NCBI GenBank assembly: GCA_019426215.1 | Contig: CM033399.1 | Coordinates: forward strand, 31,443,022 to 31,507,021 | DNA length: 64,000 nucleotides | Direction: 5' to 3' | Origin: Buddleja alternifolia | Taxonomy: Eukaryota; Streptophyta; Magnoliopsida; Lamiales; Scrophulariaceae | Shown: positions 36,208 through 46,300 of the stretch, piece by piece | Position numbering within the stretch: the stretch's first letter is position 1 | Layout: the number at the start of each line of letters is the position of its first letter | Position numbers and translations under genes: made by a program | The notes under the pieces: generated by a model | The model's database searches: none | What the model saw: only the letters and a program-made list of their open reading frames with translations | What the model was told of the DNA's origin: nothing

Positions 36208-38010
36208 TGATAAGAGGCATTTTTACGTGTTTATAAGCCCATGGGACTTATGCTATGGATTCATTTATTGACTAAATCATGCCACATTTGCGTTTAATCG
36301 TGGTGTTAAGTGATTACAGGTGATAAATGAGAACATACGAAGAAACGAGGCGAAAAATGACGTAATTAAACACGTTTAGGCCAAGTTGCTTCGCACTCCC
36401 ACGCCCAAGCGCCCTCCGACCACGCCCAGGCGCCGAAATAACATCAACATTCTGCTTTCCGCGCCTAGGCGCCATGCTGTCCACGCCTGGGCGCCGTATC
36501 TGCCTTAGTTTCCACGGTTGAGCGCTATTTCCTTATATTTAGAGACCGAATTGGATGAAGTTCCCTTCTACAAAGTTGTAGAGCTATGTGTTAGCTTCAA
36601 ATGAGGACTTGAATCATCCAAATCGGAGTTCCGTGGAGAGAGTTATGAAGGAAATACAATTGCTGCGCCAGACAGAGGCAAATGTGCCCAACATTCTGCT
36701 GACCGCGCCCGAGCGCCGTAATTCCCGCGCCTAGGCGCGCCCACACCCGGGTTTTGATTCCTTTAATCCAAAAGTTCATCATTTGATGGTGGAATAGAAT
36801 AGTGAAAGCCATGATGTTAGCACATGTGTTGGGGGACATGTTTGAGGGGAAAAGGGCCATTGTTTATTGCACCATGATGGGGTGTGGAGTAAAAGAGGAG
36901 AGTGCCCATCATTTCTTGTCTTCAAGGAGCATCTTCTTCACTTTGGGGGAGTGCTCTTGACCGAAAAGGGCTTCACTCTTGACCAATTCTGGGAGTTTAA
37001 AAAGGGGAGAGGGAGGCCAAGATAGGGGGAGAACCACTTTTGGGAGAAGACACCCCATTGGGGGGGGAAACCCCTCACAACACACACTTGACAGGGGGGG
37101 GGCAAAAATCTGCTTCATTGATCATCATTCTTCATCATTCTTAGAAGGCAAGAGGAGGTGAAGAGCTAAGGATTGAAGCTCCACTTGAGGATCCATCACC
37201 ATTCAACCTTTGAGGGAGTTTGTTCATTGTTTATTGCATTTTTGTGTTTACACTTATGTATATGAACATGTTGAATTCTTCTATGTTGATGGTTATGAGC
37301 TAAACTTGTAGAACTTAGGCCATGTGAAGGCCAATTTATGAATCAATATATGTGAAGTGAATTTTCGTATTAATTCTCATAATGCTTTGTGTGTTGATTT
37401 TGAGCTTTTATCACAATCATGTATTTGATCATCATATGCTTGCTATCTTGCCTAGTCTAGTCGTTCGAGAGAAGATAGATTAGGGTTCAATGGAATTAAC
37501 ACATCATCCGAAATAAATGAGGAATTGCCCTAGACATAGGTAAAGATTCCCGGGTGCGGTTAGCCGGATTCGTCCGGGGAAACTCTAGAACGATAATGCG
37601 TGGTTGTTGATTAGATTCTCGGATAGACGTATTTAGAGAACCGTCAATTAATCATAGGATTATTATGTGCCGAGACATCGGGTAATAGTCAATTTAGGAG
37701 TTTCCACCAAAGCAATAGGAGTCTAATAATTCGAAGAATAGCTTATATGTATTGATGAGTAGATTCGGTTATTGCATGTGCCTTAGTCGATTTTATCATA
37801 CGTGAGATTTAATCCATTGCTTGTTTCCTCTTTGATTCTTCGTTTGTTTAAACTTTTTCTTGCACTTTACTTTAATTGTCTTTTTCGTTGTAAAATCATA
37901 AACTAAAATGCAAGTCTCCGTGGTTCGACAACCCGGACTTTTAGTCCACTTTTATTACTACACACGACTAGTGCACTTGCTATCAAAGCACGTTAAGTAT
38001 TAGCGTGTCA
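36208..38010 (+). repeat. 3' LTR of the nested element
   Basis: 1803 bp, nearly identical to 32723-34524. The short open frames in both LTRs (for example minus strand 33112-33375 and 36597-36860) are copies of each other and are not genes. Confidence 0.93.
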
Positions 38011-38015
38011 GTCTA

Positions 38016-39890
38016 TGTTCCCCAAAAGGCTGTGAAGGGGCAAGTTCTAGCTGACTTTTTGGTAGATCATCCTATCCCGCCGAATGGGAGTTATCTGATG
38101 ATCTACCCGACGAAGATGTTCTACTGGTTGAAGTTGCTCCCCCTTGGAAGATGTATTTTGATGGAGCTTCTCATAGAGAAGGAGCTGGCGCTGGAGTAGT
38201 GTTTATTACGTCTGATGGAGAAGTGTTACCATACTCCTTCACTCTGACTGAAAACTGCTCAAATAACGTTGCTGAATATCAAGCTCTGATCCTTGGGTTA
38301 GAAATGGCTGTCGATATAAAACAATTACACCTCAGAGTATTTGGAGACTCCAAATTGGTGATAAATCAATTAGAGGGATCATATGAAGTGAAAAAGCCTG
38401 ACCTACTTCCATACTTCAACTATGCGAGACGACTTGTTGGATGGCTTGGGGATGTGACGATTGAGCATGTGCCGAGGAAAGACAATAAACAGGCTGATGC
38501 ATTAGCAAAACTGGTTTCTACACTCGCCATGCCTGAAAAAGAAGCACGAGTTCCAATATGTAAAAGCTGGGTCATCCCACCAATCTTTGAAGATGAAGAT
38601 GGCGATGAAGAAGAAAATCACATTGTCGAAGTATTTGAAATAGGAAAGGAAGATTGGCGGCAACCACTGGTGGATTACTTGAAATACGAAAAATTACCTG
38701 ATGATCCACGCCAGAGAATCGACGTTAGACGTCGAGCAGCCCGCTTCATCTATTACAAAGACACCCTTTATAGGCGCTCATTTGATGGGGTCTTCTTGCG
38801 TTGCTTAAACGATGATGAAGCCATTCAAGCCATGGAAGAAGCTCATTCCGGAGTTTGTGGAGCACACCAATCTGGCCCGAAGTTACACTTTCGCATAAAA
38901 ATAATGGGCTATTATTGGCTAACAATGGTTAAGGACTGCATGGATTTCGCTCAGAGGTGTCAAGCTTGTCAATTTCATGCGAATTTCATCCACCAACCAC
39001 CTGAGCCACTACACCCTACTGTTGCTTCATGGCCTTTTGATGCATGGGGATTAGATGTCGTCGGACCTATGATAAAGTCATCTGCTGGGCACTTGTACAT
39101 CTTGGCTGCAACTGACTACTTCTCCAAATGGGCTGAAGCGATACCCCTCAAAGAGGTCAAAAAGGAAAATGTTGCTGATTTCATCCGTATCAACATCATA
39201 TATCGGTACGGAGTTCCTCGGTATATAGTCACCGATAATGGAAAGCCATTCTCCAATGCTCTGATAGACCAGTTGTGCCAAAAGTTCAATTTCAAACAGA
39301 GAAAATCTTCAATGTACAACGCCCCTGCTAATGGCCTAGCTGAAGCCTTTAATAAAACTCTCTGCAATTTACTAAAAAAGGTGGTTACAAAATCAAAGCG
39401 AGATTGGCATGAAAGGATTGGAGAAGCTTTATGGGCATATAGAACCACCTATAGGACTCCGACACAAGCAACTCCTTACTCGTTAGTGTATGGAGTAGAA
39501 GCCGCAGTTCCTCTTGAGCAACAAATCCCTTCATTGAGGATAGTCATACAAGAAGGACTTACTGAAGATGAAAATGCTCGTTTACGGCTTGAAGAGTTGG
39601 AGGCCCTTGATGAGAAGAGACTAGAGGCGCAGCAACGACTTGAGTGTTACCAAGCTCGTCTTTCTAGGGCATTCAACAAGAAAGTTCGATCACGCTCCTT
39701 TGAAGTCGGTGACTTAGTCCTCGCTGTAAGAAGGCCCATCATTATGACGCATCGGACCGGCAACAAGTTCATATCAAAATGGGACGGTCCCTATGTCGTT
39801 AAAGAAGTTTATACCAATGGCGCGTACAAGTTGGTCGCCGAAGACGGCTTAAGAGTTGGCCCCATAAATGGGGAAAATTCTTTTTCTTAA
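38016..39890 (+). pseudogene. Tat RNase H end, second (archaeal-like) RNase H and integrase
   Basis: Continues the Tat pol after the nested element. A missing base near 38080 shifts the frame; from there an open frame runs to 39890. It starts with the extra RNase H domain (YFDGASHREGAG; DSKLVINQ), a Tat-lineage marker, followed by the integrase zinc region (HSGVCGAHQ...CQACQ) and the DDE core (LDVVGP, TDNGK, GLAEAF), then the C-terminal WDGPYVV region. The end of the frame falls in the first unit of the 3' tandem repeat. It would have cut the RNA strand and inserted the cDNA, but is now separated from RT. Confidence 0.88.
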
Positions 39891-40390
39891 TAAATTCATA
39901 AGATCATACAAAGTGAAATTTAAAGCAAAGCACTACATAAATAAAGGGAAAGTTTTAATTTTTTTTAACTAAAGCAAGCAAAATTCTCTTCAAACTCCAA
40001 TTTTATAGTGTGTTATGAAAAGAAAGATGAGAAATAAGATAAGAAAAGATGAGGAAATGGGGAAAATTCTTTTTCTTAATAAATTCAAAAGATCATACAA
40101 AGTGAAATTTAAAGCAAAACACTACTAAATAAAGAGAAAGTTTTAATTTTTTTTTTAACTAAAGCAAGCAAAATTCTCTTCAAACTCCAATTTTATAGTG
40201 TATTATGAAAGGAGAGATGAGAAATAAGATAAGAAAAGGTGAGTAAATGGGGAAAATTCTTTTTCTTAATAAATTCAAAAGTTATACAAAGTGGAATTTA
40301 AAGCTAACTAATATGCTCCAAGTACTACATAATTAAAGGAAGAAGTTTTTGTTTGAACTAAAGCAAGCAAGATTCTCCTCAAATCAAGGG
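39868..40390 (+). repeat. ~190-bp tandem repeat in the Tat 3' region
   Basis: Units begin at 39868, 40057 and 40247 (spacing 189 and 190 bp), each starting ATGGGGAAAATTCTTTTTCT. The third is more diverged and interrupted. The first overlaps the last codons of pol. Tandem repeats here are a known feature of Tat elements. Confidence 0.88.
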
Positions 40391-40821
40391 ATGCATTGTA
40401 AAAAAAAAAAAAAAAGCTTTGGATTTTCTTTATTAATTGGCAAGGTTCGTTTCGGACCAAACTTGGGATTAGCATATGAATCACCCTTTTAATGGGCAAT
40501 CCATCTTTAATAGCCCACACACATGTACCAAGAATTTGACAATAAGATTGGATTTTCAATTTGGTCCTTGACATTTTTCTCTAATGGGCTTTTATATAAA
40601 CAATGTATGGAGATAAAATGGGATTTTGGTTCACTTGCTCAAATTGAGCGGTCCGAGAACCAATCATGTACCAAATATATCCAAGTTTTTGGTTCACTTG
40701 CTCAAGTTTAAAATTTATGTACATTTTGGAAAATCCAATTGTAAAAAAAAAAAATGTCGCGACTTATCCACTCAAGACACGCTTCCAAACATCATTCATG
40801 GACAAGTCTCGAGGGGGCATT
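40391..40821 (+). other. Tat 3' untranslated region with polypurine tract
   Basis: No coding signal. GAGGGGGCAT just before the 3' LTR (about 40811-40820) is the likely plus-strand primer. Confidence 0.6.
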
Positions 40822-41627
40822 TGTAGACAAATAAAATTTGTAGCCAATTAAATGGCGACACGTGTAAATTAATATCAAATAAACTCATTTATTTATATTT
40901 AAGGATTTAATAAAATATTATCCTTAAATTAGATAATTGAATAATTGATATTTAAATACTTCTTGCATTGGCCAATTATGAGGTGCCATGTGGCAATTTA
41001 ACCATAATTAAATCAAATCAACCACTTAAATATGGTAGTGATTGCTAATTAAATAATGGTGATTTTGGAAAAGTTTTCCACCCCTACAACTATAAATAGG
41101 GGTTCAAATTCAAGGATTCATGGACCAATTCACCAATTCACAAGTACATTTGAGCAAGAGAAGACAAGAGAAGTTCCCAAATTCTCTCTACAAGTTCTTC
41201 AAATTCAAGAAGGCGTTCAAGGCAAACTTCAAGGCGTTCTAAGCAAAATTCATCAAATTATAACATTTGATTCGAGATTAAGGTGCTAAATCCTCGAATA
41301 AACGTTATAGAAGTTCAAATCAAGTTAAAGGAAGATCAAAGCGACGAGTCAACCTTGAAGCTTTCAACTTTCCCAAATCATTTACATCGTTTGATCTGAG
41401 ATTAAGCTATCGAGCCCTCGCATCAACGTTATAAATATTCAAATCCACATTGGAGAAGATCAAAGAAGCGATTTCTGCTCCAATATTCAAATCAAAGTTC
41501 TTGAAGTGAAGAATCAGAGGATAAATAATTAGAGATTTGTACTCATTAAATCGTTTGATTCAATTAAATATATTTTGTACAACATTTCTTGTTTGTTAAA
41601 TTGCAGACTTAAAATTTGTTGTTTACA
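40822..41627 (+). repeat. 3' LTR of the Tat element (806 bp)
   Basis: A single copy of the 202-bp unit that is doubled in the 5' LTR; TATA box at 41091-41098; ends TTGTTTACA followed by CCCCC. Confidence 0.93.
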
Positions 41628-41632
41628 CCCCC

Positions 41633-41715
41633 ACTAGGGGGGTCATTTACCAATTTAACCCCCCTCCTCTTGGGAAGATCCTACGGTCCATACTGGGCCG
41701 AGACCCAGCATAGAA
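41633..41715. mobile_element. Right half of the split foldback MITE
   Basis: Runs ACTAGGGGGGTC... to GACCCAGCATAGAA, the reverse complement of the left arm at 26986. Rejoined it would be about 138 bp, close to the 145 bp of its relative at 53348-53492. Confidence 0.75.
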
Positions 41716-41862
41716 TTTCCCCAACAAATACCACCCGAAAATTACAGAGTTCCAAGATGAAATTCCTCAAGTTAAAAGACAAAATCGCCCCTCAACTGGA
41801 ATCGTATTTGCTTTGACCCACCGGTCTCCTGAATTCAGTTGCAAAACCCCCTCCCCTTCTCT

Positions 41863-41889
41863 CTCTCTCTCTCTCTCTCTCTCCCTCCT
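41863..41889. repeat. (CT)n tract in the SKIP8-like leader region
   Basis: A CT run about 280 bp before the start codon, typical of plant 5' leaders and core promoters. Confidence 0.8.
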
Positions 41890-42162
41890 GCAAATTAATT
41901 CCCTCTTTCTCTCCCTAACCTAACAGCAAACCCTCACCCTTTTGAATAGGGTTTCCAAATTAATCAAACCTAAGACCAAAAGATAAACCCATAAAGGCGC
42001 GTATGATTTGTAGCCCACCTAAAAAGGGTATAACTTATGCAAAACCTCATTTATTCAAGGTAACCTAAAGTTTTATTTATTTTGAAAATTGATTGTGTTT
42101 TTTTTCATGAATTGCAAGAATTACTACAATCGATATCACTATTGCAATTTCATGATTTATGA

Positions 42163-45119
42163 ATGGATTTTACGATTTCTAGCATTTTCTGTGCGGCCAA
42201 TTGTTCGCCGTTATTGGTAGCCCTAGCTTCCACCCTTTTGTGTTTTCTGTTTGGCACTGCTTTTATTTTACGGAAATCGAAATTAGAATCTAGCCCTTCC
42301 GAATTGCGAAAATTGGAGGCGTGTGATTGTGCGGCCGCGGGTGGTGAGGAGTGTGAAATTGAGTGGCTGGAGGAAATGGCTGGTGGTAATGTTAGTGGTA
42401 GGGAGAATGGCGGGGAGATGGCGGTGGAGAGGCATACCGGGGCGTCGATGATGGAGCAGTTGGTGCCGGAGATCACCACACATGCCCTCAGTTACTTGGA
42501 TTACCCGAGCCTGTGTCGTCTCTCCATGACGAATTCGCTGATGCGGAGAGCTGCCAATGATGATAACGCATGGAAGGCACTCTATCATAAGGTAAGTTTT
42601 GACTTTTGTGAGTAGTTTTTGAAAATTTGGAGTGATAGAGATGTGTTAAGTTCGTTCTTAGAATTTTGGTTGTTGATTAGTTGAAGTTGAGTTATCAATG
42701 GGATGTGTGGTAGGTAAATTATTTAGCATTGGTTGTTATCGAGTATCGTCTTTAGTGTTACTATATGTAATACAACCATTCACTTATTGATTTCGTAGAG
42801 GACAAATAATAAGACTAGTGAGAAAGGAAGCAAGGTTATCAATATATGCTCGTAGTTCTAATGAAACTGAATGTAGAGGGCTATGTTCCTCATCCAAGCA
42901 AACAATAGAAGGAAAAAAAGAAACAGCAAACAAGAAACCTAGAAGTTTGAACATTGATTCCATATTATGGAGCTTAATTTCTTCTGAAGGAAAAGTCTTA
43001 CACAACTTATGGGATCTGCGTTAGGTGATGCAATCAAGTTGTCGGAACTTGAACTCCTGTTCTGGATGTTCTTCTGCTGTCCCCCCCCCCGCCCAACCAA
43101 CCTTAAAATCTTGTCCGATGGCTGTTTTGGTGAGATAAACAGTATTCTATGCTTATAGGTCTTGTTTTATGCAGCGGAAGTCATTATTCATGGAATCACA
43201 TTTTATTTAGTTGATGAGATTAAGATTTTGGAAGAAATTATACTTTTTTAAGTTGAAATGTTGGAGACATAGTTATGGGTATATACATGACTTTATAACA
43301 TAGTTATGCAACATAATTTGTAATGCCAAATATTTATTTTCAATGACTTCTTTTTTAAAGTTGAAACAATCAAGAAATGGTGGAAATACTGAAATAGTTC
43401 CTACTCCCACATATATCATAATTTTTAACTACATGCATTTTCTTGTTTTTTCCTGATAAGAATTATTCTCTTTCATGTCCATACCATTCAGAGTGAAATT
43501 ACTTCAGCAAATATTCACAGCATGTTTGAAATGGTAAATAGCACTAATTGCATTGCTTTCTGCTTAACGTCCTAGGATTTTACTTTGGAGCAAGATAGTC
43601 TGATCCCACCAAATGGATGGAAAGCTTATTATGCAGCTACAAGAGCAATTGTAACTATGAATGCTGAATTTTTTAGGATTATCAGAGAAAGGTCGCTTCC
43701 AGCTATGGGTCAATTTTGGCTTAATACAAAATATGTGAAATGCTTTCATGCAACTGGCGAGTTATTTAGTGGGTATGCTTCTATCTGTGAATACCATTTT
43801 TACCTTTGTTCTAACTAATTTGTATTTCCTTATGAAAGTTGAAGGATCATGTTGCCCATCAATTGCCTCCCTTTTTAATTATTCCTTGTTCTGATTCAAA
43901 CGGTCAAGATTCAAGATAGAATGCATGCTGAAGTCTTACTGTCGTAATAAACATATTTCTTTTTATGCATTGTTTTAGTAATACATGTGAATTTTCTGTC
44001 AAGTCTCTAGGAATTTTTCTATTAGGAAATATTGAAAATCTTATATCCAAAGATGAAAGTACTGAGATTGACTTAGTAGAGAGGCTCCACGAGATATATA
44101 GCATGTGGCCAGTCATGAAGAGAGGATGCTACAAGTTTTAATGTGAGATTTGATTTTTCTATTAGGAAATATTGAAAATCTTATATCCAAAGATGAAAGT
44201 ACTGAGATTGACTTAGTAGAGCGGCTCCACGAGATATATTGCACGTGGCAGTCATGAAGAGAGGATGCTACAAGGTTTAATGTGAGATTTACGTCTCCAT
44301 GTTGGACTCTCTTAGTGAAAACTTTCCCGTCTTACTCGTGTTCTTAACTCAAAATCTTGTCAATAACATAGATAGAACCAGAAGGCAAACTGTTTTTGGC
44401 TTGAATTCACGTTGCCTTTTGGTTTTGATTTGGTCTTAAAACAATTTGCAAATGTAAATCATTGAAGTGATTTTTGATTCTTCCAATTGAAAGGACACAA
44501 TCTGTCATTTATGGCAAACATTATAATAGTGTTTTTTTCTCTCTTTATTAAAAATAAATAAATAAAAAAGATAAAAGGACTTGATTCTTGAAGTCTTTTT
44601 TTATTTTTTTATTTAGTCTTCTTTTACAAGTTAAGGGCATTTTTTGCCTCCATCGAATTGTGTTTTTAACTTCGTTTGATATAAGTTCATAAGGAGATAT
44701 AATGCTTGACTGGTGTGGATTTAGGTTGATAGTGATATGCTGAAACATCTGACCACTGACTTAATTTTCGAACCTTTTCGGGTTTAATGATGCCAAAATC
44801 TGTTAGCTTCTCATATTGTTAATTCCGTGATCTTAATATGTACCTCAACTCTTTTTATAGTTACGATGACGTTATCAGGAGCTGGCAGCTAGCATTTACC
44901 TGGGAAAATGTTGCTGATTTCCAGATTCGAGACGTAAGGACTCGTGTATCAACAGATATGGCTTGGGTTACTATGAAAGGGTATGTTGACATGGAGGCGG
45001 GACCATTTAATGTGACTAATATTTACGAGTTCCATAACGGGAGGTGGTATATGGTGCACCATCACAGCTCAGCATTGTTCATTCATGGCGGAGGTGGACA
45101 ACAACTTTTGCATGGATAA
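42163..45119 (+). CDS. SKIP8: F-box protein, SKIP8-like, with NTF2/SnoaL-like C-terminus
   Basis: Exons 42163-42591, 43576-43772, 44861-45119 join in frame to 294 residues. An N-terminal hydrophobic segment (about 15-37) is followed by an acidic linker, an F-box (about 94-140: LVPEITTHALSYLDYPSLCR...WKALY) and an NTF2/SnoaL-like domain (about 165-290, including YVDMEAGPFNVTNIYEF and WYMVHHHSS). F-box proteins join SCF ubiquitin ligases through SKP1; what this one targets is unknown. The match to SKIP8 is strengthened by KELP lying 1.2 kb downstream, its neighbour in Arabidopsis. The hydrophobic N-terminus suggests membrane anchoring. All junctions are GT-AG. Confidence 0.88.
44013..44290 (+). 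repeat. 140-bp tandem duplication in SKIP8-like intron 2
   Basis: Two copies offset by 140 bp share TTTTTCTATTAGGAAATATT and the sequence onward, with a few mismatches. It lies wholly within the intron. Confidence 0.9.
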
Positions 45120-46112
45120 AGATTTAGATTGCAAGATTATAAATATTAGTTCATGTTATGATGAAACTTTGAAGTGGTACAGTTGATTAGAAATGATTCA
45201 GAAATCATCAAAGATTTCTTGGGAATTTCTGTTTACTTTCTTTCTTTTTTTCCCACATTTTTGCTCCCCTTTGTTCAGAAACTGGGTCTTAGCTATTTGG
45301 TAGGGATGAAGCTGTCAATTCTTGATGAGGTTGTTTCTTTGATATTCTCGTGGTAAAATACATGCAAAGTTGAAATTTTTGATGCATGATTGGAATTGTA
45401 GTCTGTGAACTAGCACTGAGAAAAGATTTTGGTGCCTATAAGTTTTGTGCATATGCGACATGATGCAGATCTCACCGTATGGATGATTGTACTTATCCCG
45501 AGATTTTAGCTCGAGAATATAATGTCTTATTTGAGTTGATTATTAAGAACAAATAGAGTTCAAAAGAATCTGAATACTAGTTAAGTTATGAGTTTGTAAA
45601 CTAGATCAGTGCCTAATATGAAAAGAGAAATGTTATATTCCAACTCATCTATACTTTATGTCCTTTGTTTCAAAAATAAAAAATAAAAAATTGGTGAGAT
45701 ATGAAAGTAATAACTAAATTTGATTGACTTCATATAAACCAAGTTGATAATTGAACATATTAAGAGTCACGATTAAACGGAGAAAATATTATTCTATATA
45801 ATATAATATATTAGTGTTTCAATACAACTCGCTACTGATGTGTAACATTTTTTTTGGAGAGATTGCTCGACAATCAACTTGGTAAATACTTTTTTGCCTT
45901 TTTCAATGTAACAAGTTCCGATTCAAACTTTAACACATGCAGTCCTTCAAAAAAGAAGAATGTGAATGTTTGTGTAGGAAGGAGACGAAGGAGTACTTCT
46001 GTATTTATAGAAACTTCAGTGACTAATTTGAGATTGAGCCAAAAACTTGGGGATACTTTGGAAAACCCAAAAATGAAAAGAAAAAGTTTTACACGTGTCC
46101 GTCCCCAGTTGC

Positions 46113-46143
<31 letters not shown>

Positions 46144-46300
46144 CTATATATATTATAGAGATCATTTTCCACTGCTTAAATATCCCATTTCCATGTATTC
46201 TCAAGAAGATTCCATAAACCCACACCCAGAATTTCTCTTACTCTTAAAATAAGAAAAACCCAGAAGTTTTTAACTAAAATTAGCCAAAACAGAAGAAGAA
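45120..46300. other. SKIP8-KELP intergenic region
   Basis: 3' flank of the SKIP8-like gene and promoter of KELP. A (TA)n run lies at about 46118-46152, ~150 bp upstream of the KELP start. No other gene seen. Confidence 0.6.

Larger units (their letters stand above)
32723..38010 (+). mobile_element. Nested non-autonomous Athila-related LTR element (LARD type)
   Basis: 5288 bp inserted in the Tat RNase H region, with perfect target duplication GTCTA (32718-32722, 38011-38015). It has long LTRs (1802 and 1803 bp), a tRNA-Asp-type primer-binding site, a 1683-bp interior without coding capacity, and a purine tract (GTGTGGGGGTGT) before the 3' LTR. Primer site, LTR ends and the U5 layout match the Athila element at 1-4910, so an autonomous Athila probably supplies its proteins. 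Confidence 0.93.
27041..41627 (+). mobile_element. Tat-lineage Ty3/gypsy retrotransposon (contains a nested element)
   Basis: Full-length outer element with LTRs 27041-28048 and 40822-41627 (TGTAGACAAATAAAATTTGT ... TTGTTTACA), primer-binding site, gag-pol, 3' tandem repeats and a purine tract. Target duplication CCCCC (27036-27040, 41628-41632) lies in a C-run, so it is weaker evidence than a mixed motif. An extra RNase H domain between RT and integrase places it in the Tat lineage. Without the 5.3-kb nested insertion and its duplicated 5 bp it would be about 9.3 kb. Three frameshifts and the nested insertion make it non-coding now. Confidence 0.93.

Noticed and set aside
42818..43024. Possible extra exon in SKIP8-like intron 1
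   Set aside because: The 69-codon frame follows an AG but has no homology to SKIP8, and the flanking exons already join in phase without it.
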